The notes under the pieces were generated by a model. It was given only the letters and a program-made list of their open reading frames with translations, was not told the DNA's origin and searched no databases. A stretch of DNA of 6,913 nt from Bacteroidales bacterium. Lineage in GTDB: Bacteria; Bacteroidota; Bacteroidia; Bacteroidales; Bacteroidaceae. Every line of letters starts with the position of its first letter. Position 1 is the stretch's first letter. The position numbers were made by a program, and so were the translations under genes. Positions 1 through 5,087 of this stretch are shown here, piece after piece. The DNA lies in the NCBI GenBank assembly GCA_030523385.1, contig JAUNIV010000122.1, forward strand, positions 1-6,913, written 5' to 3'.

Positions 1-23
1 TCGCCTTTGAAGTTATCTTCTCG

Positions 24-49
24 CACCGTTCAGCGGTCGCTGAACGGTG
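24..49. repeat. Perfect palindromic hairpin, left copy
   Basis: Two perfectly complementary 12-base arms, CACCGTTCAGCG (24-35) and CGCTGAACGGTG (38-49), are separated by only two bases. The hairpin lies about 150 bp past the stop of the HU-like gene. No T-run follows on either strand, so it is not a textbook terminator. A related hairpin with the same ACCGTTC/GAACGGT core lies before the HU-like gene at 867-902, so the gene sits between two members of one palindrome family. It could be a REP-type repeat, a protein-binding palindrome or an mRNA-stabilising hairpin. Confidence 0.85.
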
Positions 50-89
50 AATGCAAATAAGGCAATGTGACTATGCCTAAATCTTTCCC

Positions 90-166
90 ATGTCGGAGGA
101 AGATACGTTTCCTTTCATTGGCAAATGAATATGCTGTATGATAGCAAATTGTTCTTCCGCCGACAT
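90..166. repeat. Long inverted repeat with inner hairpin
   Basis: ATGTCGGAGGAAGA (90-103) pairs with TCTTCCGCCGACAT (153-166) with one mismatch in 14. Inside the 49-base spacer is a smaller perfect stem, TTCATT/AATGAA (about 114-129) with a four-base loop. In single-stranded form the region could fold as a long stem carrying an inner hairpin. It begins about 35 bp past the HU-like stop codon and so would be in that gene's 3' UTR. The outer left arm is also the part that matches the repeat copy at 935-952. Whether it acts in RNA or DNA cannot be told from sequence. Confidence 0.6.
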
Positions 167-200
167 CCATTATCACTTTTAATTCCGCTAACGGATATTT

Positions 201-815
201 TTATAAGGAATGAGCAAGTCCCAATTCATATTTCGTTTCTTTATTATGCCCCACTTGTTTTAAAAAGCCCGAATCCATAAGTTCTTTCAGACGACCGTAT
301 GCGGTGGTTCGTTTCAACTGGCAGAGTTCCTCAAACTGTGCACGCGTGATGCTATCGTGGGTCTTGAAGTATTCAAGGAGCACTTTTTCTATTTGGCCGA
401 CTGTCATTGCGACAGGAGGTGCATTACGCGGAACACTGAGAAAGTCGGGAGTGCCAATGGCATCCATTAACGCCTTGTCGGGCTGAAAGTTGACTCCACG
501 AACGGTTATCGGGCGTTTGTGGTATGGAGTATCGGATGAGACATTAGCCTCTGCACCTATCGCCAGCCTGAAAGTACCAAATTCAGCAATGTCAATGGTC
601 TTGCCTTCGCTAAGCAATTTTGCAATGATTTCCATTAAGTCACTTGTGATGCTTTTTACCGTTCCTCTTGTATATGAACCGTATTGGGCAGTCAACTCAC
701 AAAGGGTTTGAAAATCGACAATGCCATTATCCGTCATACGCGGATAGAGCAAAGGTTTATTGTCATCATTGTTGTTTGGGGTTGGCAGTGTCTGCCATTC
801 AATGTCTATTGCCAT
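201..815 (-). CDS. HU-related DNA-binding protein with C-terminal winged helix
   Basis: This 204-residue protein is predicted to bind DNA in the cytoplasm or nucleoid. Residues about 5-125 fit the Bacteroidota HU-related family (HU/IHF fold). They include a helical part (about 33-70), the segment IDIAEFGTFRLAIGAE that starts the beta-arm region, and the strand ending VRGVNFQPDK. Residues about 138-200 look like a winged helix-turn-helix: helix TRAQFEELCQ, recognition-type helix KRTTAYGRLKELMDSG, then a wing FLKQVGHNKETKYEL. At 204 residues it is about twice the length of a canonical HU, as expected for the two-domain type. The ATG at 815 gives the family's usual N-terminus; the leader before it is very AT-rich. 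Related palindromic repeats flank the gene, and its base composition is more AT-rich than the neighbouring operon, suggesting an accessory origin. It could be a nucleoid protein or a local regulator; its target is unknown. Confidence 0.85.
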   Translation of the reverse strand: MAIDIEWQTLPTPNNNDDNKPLLYPRMTDNGIVDFQTLCELTAQYGSYTRGTVKSITSDLMEIIAKLLSEGKTIDIAEFGTFRLAIGAEANVSSDTPYHKRPITVRGVNFQPDKALMDAIGTPDFLSVPRNAPPVAMTVGQIEKVLLEYFKTHDSITRAQFEELCQLKRTTAYGRLKELMDSGFLKQVGHNKETKYELGLAHSL

Positions 816-866
816 AATGATTAATATTTAAATTTTACTTGATTGATTCTTTTTGCTTCATTTACC

Positions 867-902
867 GCTTTCACCGTTCTGCAGCCGCTGAACGGTGAAA
901 GC
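867..902. repeat. Palindromic hairpin, right copy
   Basis: Thirteen-base perfect arms, GCTTTCACCGTTC (867-879) and GAACGGTGAAAGC (890-902), enclose a ten-base centre that can add three or so further pairs after one T-T mismatch. It sits about 50 bp before the start codon of the HU-like gene, where an operator or leader hairpin could lie. The core is shared with the hairpin at 24-49. The outer bases differ between the two copies but stay complementary within each copy, which hints that the fold is being kept. Confidence 0.85.
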
Positions 903-952
903 ATATAATGGGATTCTCCGGTCATTTCTTTCTGATGCCGGAGTAAGGTAGC
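867..952. repeat. Diverged direct repeat flanking the HU-like gene
   Basis: This segment resembles 24-107 in the same orientation. The hairpin half TGAACGGTGAA plus the bases after it match at 18 of 20 positions (41-60 versus 889-908), and a second block matches at 13 of 18 (90-107 versus 935-952). The bases between are poorly conserved. The distance between the GGTGA of the hairpin and the ATG of the second block differs by exactly three bases between copies. A small stem, CTCCGG/CCGGAG (916-921 with 938-943), also lies here, 3' of the Nudix gene, but lacks a T-run. The span 823-979 between the Nudix stop and the HU-like start has no other gene that I can support. Confidence 0.6.
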
Positions 953-979
953 TCTCCTATTTCTCCAGATAGTTGTAGC

Positions 980-1525
980 TTATTTCAACGCAAAGTATTT
1001 CCACAAGGGAGCGGCCATGAGCGACTGACGCACTCCGTCATTCTGCAACAAGGCTTTCACTTCTTCTTCCTCCAGCAGATGGATGCTCAGGTCTTCGGTC
1101 TCCTCCAAATGTTGGGTGGACACAGGCTCCACGCCGACAGCCAAATAACAATGCGTCAGGTTGGTCATCGTACTGGCATTGGCCGAAAGGGTCATCCACA
1201 AAGTCCACTCTCCCTTGCCGTAGCCCGTTTCCTCGTATAGTTCGCGCTGTGCCGAAAGGAGCGGGTCCTCTCCTTTCTCACACACTCCGGCACAGAGTTC
1301 GTAACGGGTCTCCTGTATGCCGTGGCGGTATTGGCGCACCAGTAGGAACTTTCCTTCCTTCGTGATGGCTATCACATTCACCCAATCGGGATATTCCAGG
1401 ATGTAATATTCCGGAATCTCTGCTCCCGTGGGCAGCTTCACATGGTCGCGGCGTGCCGTCAGCCAGGGACGCCGGATGAGATACTCGCTTTTCAGTACCT
1501 CCCATTTTCTGTCGTCTGTTTCCAT
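980..1525 (-). CDS. Nudix hydrolase, ADP-ribose pyrophosphatase-like
   Basis: This 181-residue cytosolic enzyme should hydrolyse a nucleoside diphosphate linked to another group, using Mg2+ or Mn2+. The Nudix box is complete: G80, then E86, then R94-E95, E98-E99 and G101, matching GX5EX7REUXEEXGU, where the glutamates bind metal. Residues before the box (TGAEIPEYYILEYPDWVNVIAI, in two parts about 33-42 and 43-54) and the QYRHG motif near 65-69 resemble ADP-ribose/sugar-nucleotide pyrophosphatases. Two deviations are visible: the usual ELPAG before the box is ELCAG, and the proline typical of ADP-ribose enzymes about 15 residues after the box is absent from the SANAS segment. The substrate is therefore uncertain. 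It starts 31 bp after the mgtC-like stop, with a weak purine-rich stretch (AGGGA) before the ATG, and is probably the last gene of the rmuC operon. Confidence 0.9.
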   Translation of the reverse strand: METDDRKWEVLKSEYLIRRPWLTARRDHVKLPTGAEIPEYYILEYPDWVNVIAITKEGKFLLVRQYRHGIQETRYELCAGVCEKGEDPLLSAQRELYEETGYGKGEWTLWMTLSANASTMTNLTHCYLAVGVEPVSTQHLEETEDLSIHLLEEEEVKALLQNDGVRQSLMAAPLWKYFALK

Positions 1526-1556
1526 ATATTCCCTATATTATGTCATGGTGTTGCGC

Positions 1557-2231
1557 TTACTCCAGCCGATGCACCGTGATGTCCTGAAACTCTTGCAACA
1601 GGGTGAGCAACATGCCTTCGTCGTTGTTCTTTTTGGATTTTATCACCATCGTGACGTAATAGACGGGCTTTTCGGCCACTACTTTCTCCTGCAACTGGTA
1701 GGAGACGATGTTATAGTCGCGCGAGTTGAAGCGTGCGGCCATGCGGTTCAGCGTCTCCTTGTTGTCGGTAGAGAACTCCACCATCAGGCTCTTCATGCCG
1801 ATGCTCTTGAAGAGATAGCTCAAGGCTTCCAGTCCGATGAGCGTCAGGATGGTGGCCGATATACCCAACCAATACATGCCCGCACCTATCGTCATGCCGA
1901 TACCCGAAGTGGCCCAAATGCCGGCAGCCGTAGTCAGTCCGCGCACAATCTGTTTCTGAAAGATGATGGTACCTGCCCCAATGAAACCGATGCCCGTCAC
2001 CACCTGTGCCGCCACGCGGCTGGGGTCGAGGCGGATATTCACTCCCTCTACGTGCAACACTTCCATGAATCCGTATTGCGACACAATCATGAGCAAAGCA
2101 CTGCCCAATGATACCAGGAAGTGGGTGCGGTAGCCCGCTTCTTTGGCACGATATTCCCGATCCAGGCCGATGATGGTTCCCATGACGCCGGCCAAAAACA
2201 ATCTCCAGATAAATTCCAATGTCATATCCAT
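1557..2231 (-). CDS. MgtC/SapB family inner-membrane protein
   Basis: This 224-residue protein has a hydrophobic N-terminal half with about four to five membrane segments (roughly 4-22, 36-53, 74-92, 103-120, 122-141) and a soluble C-terminal domain (about 145-224) like the ACT-type tail of long MgtC proteins. Family signatures are clear: GLDREYRAKEAGYRTH (about 22-37), LDPSRVAAQVVTGIGFIGAG (about 68-87) and RGLTTAAGIWATSGIG (about 97-112). MgtC proteins are linked to low-Mg2+ survival and, in pathogens, to control of ATP synthase; the role of Bacteroidota members is not established. A TTG six bases upstream in frame would add two residues, but the AGGAGG at 2240-2245 is eight bases from the ATG at 2231 and only two from the TTG, so the ATG is chosen. 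It begins about 25 bp after the rmuC stop. Confidence 0.92.
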   Translation of the reverse strand: MDMTLEFIWRLFLAGVMGTIIGLDREYRAKEAGYRTHFLVSLGSALLMIVSQYGFMEVLHVEGVNIRLDPSRVAAQVVTGIGFIGAGTIIFQKQIVRGLTTAAGIWATSGIGMTIGAGMYWLGISATILTLIGLEALSYLFKSIGMKSLMVEFSTDNKETLNRMAARFNSRDYNIVSYQLQEKVVAEKPVYYVTMVIKSKKNNDEGMLLTLLQEFQDITVHRLE

Positions 2232-2239
2232 AATCAATT

Positions 2240-2245
2240 CCTCCT
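2240..2245 (-). promoter_or_regulatory. Strong Shine-Dalgarno for the mgtC-like gene
   Basis: A perfect AGGAGG, preceded by a run of A residues, lies eight bases before the ATG at 2231. Bacteroidota genes usually lack such a strong anti-16S match, and no other gene in this window has one as good. It decides the start codon (ATG, not the upstream TTG at 2237) and suggests that this middle gene of the operon can be translated efficiently by itself. Confidence 0.8.
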
Positions 2246-2256
2246 TTTTTTTATTG

Positions 2257-3489
2257 TCAATCTTCTTCTTCGTCCGTCAGTTCGGGCAGGCTGAGCATCC
2301 GGCTGCTCTCTTCGGTGGGCAGTGCTTCCACCTGCCTGAGCTTTCTTTCTATGGCCCGGGTGCGTTTGCCCATGACCTCCTCCAGTTGGTCTCCGGCGTT
2401 TTGCAGGTTCTTCTGCACCTTCTCCAACAGTCCGCCAAACTTGCCGAACTCAGTCTTTACGGCTCCCAACACCGTCCATACTTCGCTCGTGCGCTTCTGT
2501 ATGGCCAGCGTGCGGAATCCCATCTGAAGGCTGTTCAGTATGGCGCCCAACGTGGTGGGTCCGGTCACTACCACCTTGTATTCCTTCTGCAAGGTATCTA
2601 CCAGCGACGTGCGGCGAATCACTTCGGCATAGATATTCTCGAAAGGCAGGAACATGATGGCAAAGTCCGTGGTGGCAGGTGGGTCTATGTATTTATCGTG
2701 TATGTCGCGTGCCATCTTGCGCACGGTGGCTTCCAACTGGCGCGAACAAGCCTCTATGCGAGCCGTCTCCCCTGCCTCGCAAGCATCGGCATACTGCTCA
2801 TACACGTCTTTCGGAAATTTGGCATCGACGGGCAGATAGACCGTTTCGTTGCCGTTCTCCTTGCCCGGCAGCTTGATGGCAAACTCTACAAACTCCGTGG
2901 CGTTCTTTTTGGTCTTTACGTTGGCGTCGTATTGTTCGGGACTGAGCATCTGGTCCAGCAAGGCTGCCAGTTGCACTTCGCCGAAGGTGCCGCGGGTCTT
3001 CACATTGCTGAGCACCTTCTTCAGTCCGCCCACGTCTTGCGCCAGTGTCTTCATCTCTCCCAACCCCTTCTGCACGCTTTCAAGCTGTGTGCGCACCATC
3101 TCGAAGGACTGTCCGATGCGTTCGTTCAGTGTCTTTTGCAGCTTCTCTTCCACCATGAGCCGCATTTCGTCGAGCCGTTTCTCCGTGCTCTTCACCAGTG
3201 TTTCCTGCTGCCGGCTCATGGCTTCGAACTTTTCGCGTTGCAGCTCATTGCCTGTCAGCAGATTTTTATGCAGCGTGTCCTGCATGTTCCGGATGGCAAA
3301 GTTTAAGGTCTGGTTCAGCTCCGTGCGCAGTTCGCGGATGTTGCGGGCCAGTTCTGTCCGGTTTTCTTTCATTTCCTCGCGCAACAGGTTTTCCAGCCTT
3401 TCCGTCTGCATGGGCTTGTTGCGGGATATTGTCAATAGCAAATTGGCAATCAGAAGTATAATGGATATAATTCCTAAAATTTCTATCAT
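2257..3489 (-). CDS. rmuC: DNA recombination protein RmuC
   Basis: This 410-residue protein has the full RmuC layout. There is an N-terminal membrane anchor (about 2-21), a long charged coiled coil (about 27-150), then the RmuC domain (about 150-380). Conserved pieces include NVKTRGTFGEVQL (about 162-174), LPVDAKFPKDVY (about 219-230, with D222 and K224 where a nuclease-like core is predicted), FLPFENIYAEV (about 280-290) and VTGPTTLGAIL (about 308-318). In Escherichia coli RmuC limits recombination at inverted repeats and has been proposed to be a nuclease; the activity here is inferred only from family. The acidic C-terminus (LTDEEED) is low complexity. The ATG at 3489 gives the membrane anchor and has AGGAA just upstream. 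It is first in a probable operon with the mgtC-like and Nudix genes. Confidence 0.95.
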   Translation of the reverse strand: MIEILGIISIILLIANLLLTISRNKPMQTERLENLLREEMKENRTELARNIRELRTELNQTLNFAIRNMQDTLHKNLLTGNELQREKFEAMSRQQETLVKSTEKRLDEMRLMVEEKLQKTLNERIGQSFEMVRTQLESVQKGLGEMKTLAQDVGGLKKVLSNVKTRGTFGEVQLAALLDQMLSPEQYDANVKTKKNATEFVEFAIKLPGKENGNETVYLPVDAKFPKDVYEQYADACEAGETARIEACSRQLEATVRKMARDIHDKYIDPPATTDFAIMFLPFENIYAEVIRRTSLVDTLQKEYKVVVTGPTTLGAILNSLQMGFRTLAIQKRTSEVWTVLGAVKTEFGKFGGLLEKVQKNLQNAGDQLEEVMGKRTRAIERKLRQVEALPTEESSRMLSLPELTDEEED

Positions 3490-3509
3490 AGTTCCTGTAT
3501 ATTTTTGAG

Positions 3510-3517
3510 CAAATGTA
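3510..3517 (-). promoter_or_regulatory. Candidate -7 box for the rmuC operon
   Basis: TACATTTG on the minus strand matches the Bacteroidota -7 consensus TAnnTTTG and lies 20 bp before the rmuC ATG. I see no clear TTG -33 element at the usual spacing, so the call rests on one box. Together with the box at 3542-3549 it makes a tight divergent promoter pair. Confidence 0.5.
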
Positions 3518-3541
3518 GCAAAAAGCCACGAATATAATCGC

Positions 3542-3549
3542 TATCTTTG
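3542..3549 (+). promoter_or_regulatory. Candidate -7 box for the HAD phosphatase gene
   Basis: TATCTTTG followed by C is a full match to the Bacteroidota -7 consensus TAnnTTTG, 35 bp before the ATG at 3585. A good -33 TTG is not visible. The predicted leader is about 25-30 bases and AT-rich, as is usual in this phylum. Confidence 0.6.
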
Positions 3550-3584
3550 CAACAAATTAAACAAAAGCACTCCATTGACAGATT

Positions 3585-4391
3585 ATGAAGTACAAATTAT
3601 TGGTTTTAGATCTTGACGGGACACTGACCAACGGCAAGAAAGAAGTGACGGAACACACGCGCCGCACGCTGATAGAAGCACAGGAGCGTGGTGTAAAGAT
3701 TGTTTTGGCATCCGGACGCCCCACTTACGGCGTGGCTCCGCTGGCCGACATACTGGAATTGAAGAAATACGAAGGATACATCCTCTCCTACAACGGGGGC
3801 GAAATCATCGACTGGAAGACGGGCGAAATGATGTATGAGAATGTACTTGACCCGGAGGTCCTTCCTTATTTATACCAGTGTGCCACAGACAATCATTTTG
3901 CCATTGTCACCTACGACGGCAAATACGTGCTTACCGAATATCCCGATGATGAATACGTGTTGAAGGAAGCCATCCTGAACGTGATGGAAACAAAGAAGGT
4001 GGACAATTTCTTAGAGGCGGTCCACTTCCCCGTGGCCAAATGTCTGATAGTGGGCGACCCGGAGCGTCTGGCCGTCCTCGAAAAAGAGATGTACGAACAC
4101 CTGAAAGACCGCATGGGAGTGTTCCGTTCCGAACCTTACTTCCTCGAACTGGTGCCCAAAGGCATTGACAAGGCACAGTCACTGGCCGTCTTGCTGAAGG
4201 AAATAGGCATGACGAAGGAAGAGATGATAGCCATAGGCGACGGGTTCAACGACCTTTCCATGATAAAATATGCAGGATTGGGGGTAGCCATGGCCAATGC
4301 GCAGGAAGTGGTGCGCCAAAACGCCGACTACATCACCCTCTCCAACGAAGAAGATGGTGTAGCCGCCGTGGTAGAGAAGTTTATTCTTTAG
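3585..4391 (+). CDS. Cof-type HAD-IIB sugar/nucleotide phosphatase
   Basis: This 268-residue cytosolic Mg2+-dependent phosphatase belongs to the haloacid dehalogenase superfamily, Cof/YidA-like group. Motif I is VLDLDGTL with nucleophile D9 and acid/base D11. Motif II is LASGRP with S43. The motif III lysine is probably K196 in GIDKAQSL, and motif IV is GDGFNDLSM with D219 and D223. Residues about 85-185, between motifs II and III, form the C2-type cap that selects the substrate. Length and motif spacing fit intact family members, which dephosphorylate sugar phosphates, flavin mononucleotide, pyridoxal phosphate and similar small molecules; the substrate cannot be assigned. It is the only plus-strand gene in the window, diverges from rmuC, and its last 11 bases overlap the end of the convergent DUF2148 gene. 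Confidence 0.93.
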   Translation: MKYKLLVLDLDGTLTNGKKEVTEHTRRTLIEAQERGVKIVLASGRPTYGVAPLADILELKKYEGYILSYNGGEIIDWKTGEMMYENVLDPEVLPYLYQCATDNHFAIVTYDGKYVLTEYPDDEYVLKEAILNVMETKKVDNFLEAVHFPVAKCLIVGDPERLAVLEKEMYEHLKDRMGVFRSEPYFLELVPKGIDKAQSLAVLLKEIGMTKEEMIAIGDGFNDLSMIKYAGLGVAMANAQEVVRQNADYITLSNEEDGVAAVVEKFIL

Positions 4392-4911
4392 GCTTGCGGT
4401 CAAAGAACGGATTTTTGGAGGATGCACTGACGGGAATGGCATAGACCTGTGTGCATCCTTTCAGCCAATCCAGGCGTTGGGCAGCCAGTCCGGCCGAAAA
4501 CATGACGCGGGTATCTACGCGATGGTCGGCAGCCGTGGCGCAGGCCGAACCGATGGCAATGCCCACATCCACGCTATTGATGGCGCAAGGTACTCCGGCC
4601 TTCCGTTCGGCACAGGTGGCATATCCGCAGTGTCCGCAGTTCAGTCCCTGAGCCTGTTCGTGCGTGCCTATCAGAATGATGCATTCGGCATTCAGAATGT
4701 TGTCGGCATCGCGCAGGAAGAACTTCATCCCGTGTTCTGCGACCATTTCTATCATTTTGTCCGACAGTACTTTGATATCCTCGTCTGTCACCATGGCTGT
4801 CTCAATGATGTCCACTCCTTTGCCTTTGGGGGCTGTGCGTGCAGCAGTCATCATTTGCCTGCCTACATGCAGTATGTGGGCATGGCGGCTTTCTCTTTCG
4901 TTCTGTATCAT
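4381..4911 (-). CDS. DUF2148 ferredoxin-like protein
   Basis: This 176-residue soluble protein matches the DUF2148 family in its N-terminal signature (RESRHAHILHVGRQMMTAAR, then TAPKGKGVD, about 6-34) and in a cysteine-rich centre. C92, C95, C100 and C109 are arranged Cx2Cx4Cx8C within GLNCGHCGYATC and the following residues, resembling Fe-S domains such as those of corrinoid and CODH-type proteins. An Fe-S cluster is therefore likely but not proven. Further cysteines are C124 and C153. The segment SVDVGIAIGSACATAADH is another family-conserved stretch. No redox partner or pathway is known to me, and none is encoded nearby. The start at 4911 has AAGAG just upstream and a -7 box about 27 bp before it. 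The 3' end overlaps the convergent HAD gene, leaving no room for a terminator between them. Confidence 0.88.
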   Translation of the reverse strand: MIQNERESRHAHILHVGRQMMTAARTAPKGKGVDIIETAMVTDEDIKVLSDKMIEMVAEHGMKFFLRDADNILNAECIILIGTHEQAQGLNCGHCGYATCAERKAGVPCAINSVDVGIAIGSACATAADHRVDTRVMFSAGLAAQRLDWLKGCTQVYAIPVSASSKNPFFDRKPKE

Positions 4912-4937
4912 CTCTTATATGTCATTAGTTAGGAGCG

Positions 4938-4945
4938 CAAAGTTA
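4938..4945 (-). promoter_or_regulatory. Candidate -7 box for the DUF2148 gene
   Basis: TAACTTTG followed by C on the minus strand is a full match to TAnnTTTG, 27 bp before the ATG at 4911. No good -33 TTG is at the normal distance. The phased A/T tracts at 4981-5034 lie about 35-90 bp upstream of this box, where an UP-like or curved element could help RNA polymerase. Confidence 0.55.
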
Positions 4946-4974
4946 CCACAAAATAGAATCATATCCATTCTTAC

Positions 4975-5059
4975 GGTACCAAAAATATTTTTTAAGGCAT
5001 CAAAAAAGTTTTTTAAAGGGCAAAAAATTTTTTTAAAGCACCAAACCGGGCATTTTACA
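4975..5059. repeat. Imperfect ~21-bp tandem A-tract/T-tract repeats
   Basis: Three clear units and a degenerate fourth follow each other: 4975-4995, 4996-5017, 5018-5037 and about 5038-5059. Each begins with a short GC-containing block (GGTACC, GGCATC, GGGC, GCACC), followed in the first three by five or six A residues, zero to two bases, then six or seven T residues and AA(A). A-tract centres are about 21 bp apart, that is two helical turns, with T-tracts in between, which is the arrangement expected for bent DNA. The array lies between the EamA permease stop and the DUF2148 promoter. It may act as curved upstream promoter DNA, as a transcription end for the permease gene, or both. Confidence 0.7.
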
Positions 5060-5087
5060 GGGTCAAATCTGCGCTCCCAAAGGGGCA

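Larger units (their letters stand above)
1..200. other. Gene-poor left edge with repeats
   Basis: This stretch lies beyond the stop codon of the HU-like gene. I see no convincing gene in it. It holds a perfect hairpin (24-49), a separate long inverted repeat (90-166) and, on the minus strand, a 46-codon ATG-initiated frame (170 down to 30). That frame ends at a TGA inside the hairpin and reads in the same phase as the HU-like gene, beyond its TAA. Its C-terminal peptide ending SPFSDR resembles the conceptual translation of the related repeat on the other side of the HU-like gene. The short frame is therefore more likely a by-product of the repeat than a gene, but it is recorded because it stays open for 56 codons after the HU stop. 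Confidence 0.5.

Noticed and set aside
24..49. Intrinsic terminator for the HU-like gene
   Set aside because: The stem is strong but no T-run follows on the minus strand, and the related copy lies upstream of the same gene, so a repeat or binding-site reading fits better.
24..902. CRISPR array from repeated palindromes
   Set aside because: There are only two diverged copies, and they are separated by a whole gene; no regular spacers and no cas genes.
916..943. Hairpin CTCCGG/CCGGAG as terminator of the Nudix gene
   Set aside because: The stem is only six pairs plus a bulged extension, and the following bases on the minus strand are not T-rich.
1428..2111. Plus-strand open frame (227 codons)
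   Set aside because: It is antisense to the Nudix and MgtC-like genes, both of which have clear family signatures; the translation has no domain character.
2235..2237. TTG start for the MgtC-like gene
   Set aside because: It is only two bases from the AGGAGG; the ATG two codons later has ideal eight-base spacing and a normal MgtC N-terminus.
2143..3306. Long plus-strand open frame (387 codons)
   Set aside because: It lies opposite rmuC and the start of the mgtC-like gene, has low-complexity His/Leu/Gln-rich translation with no recognisable domain, and is explained by codon bias of the real minus-strand genes.
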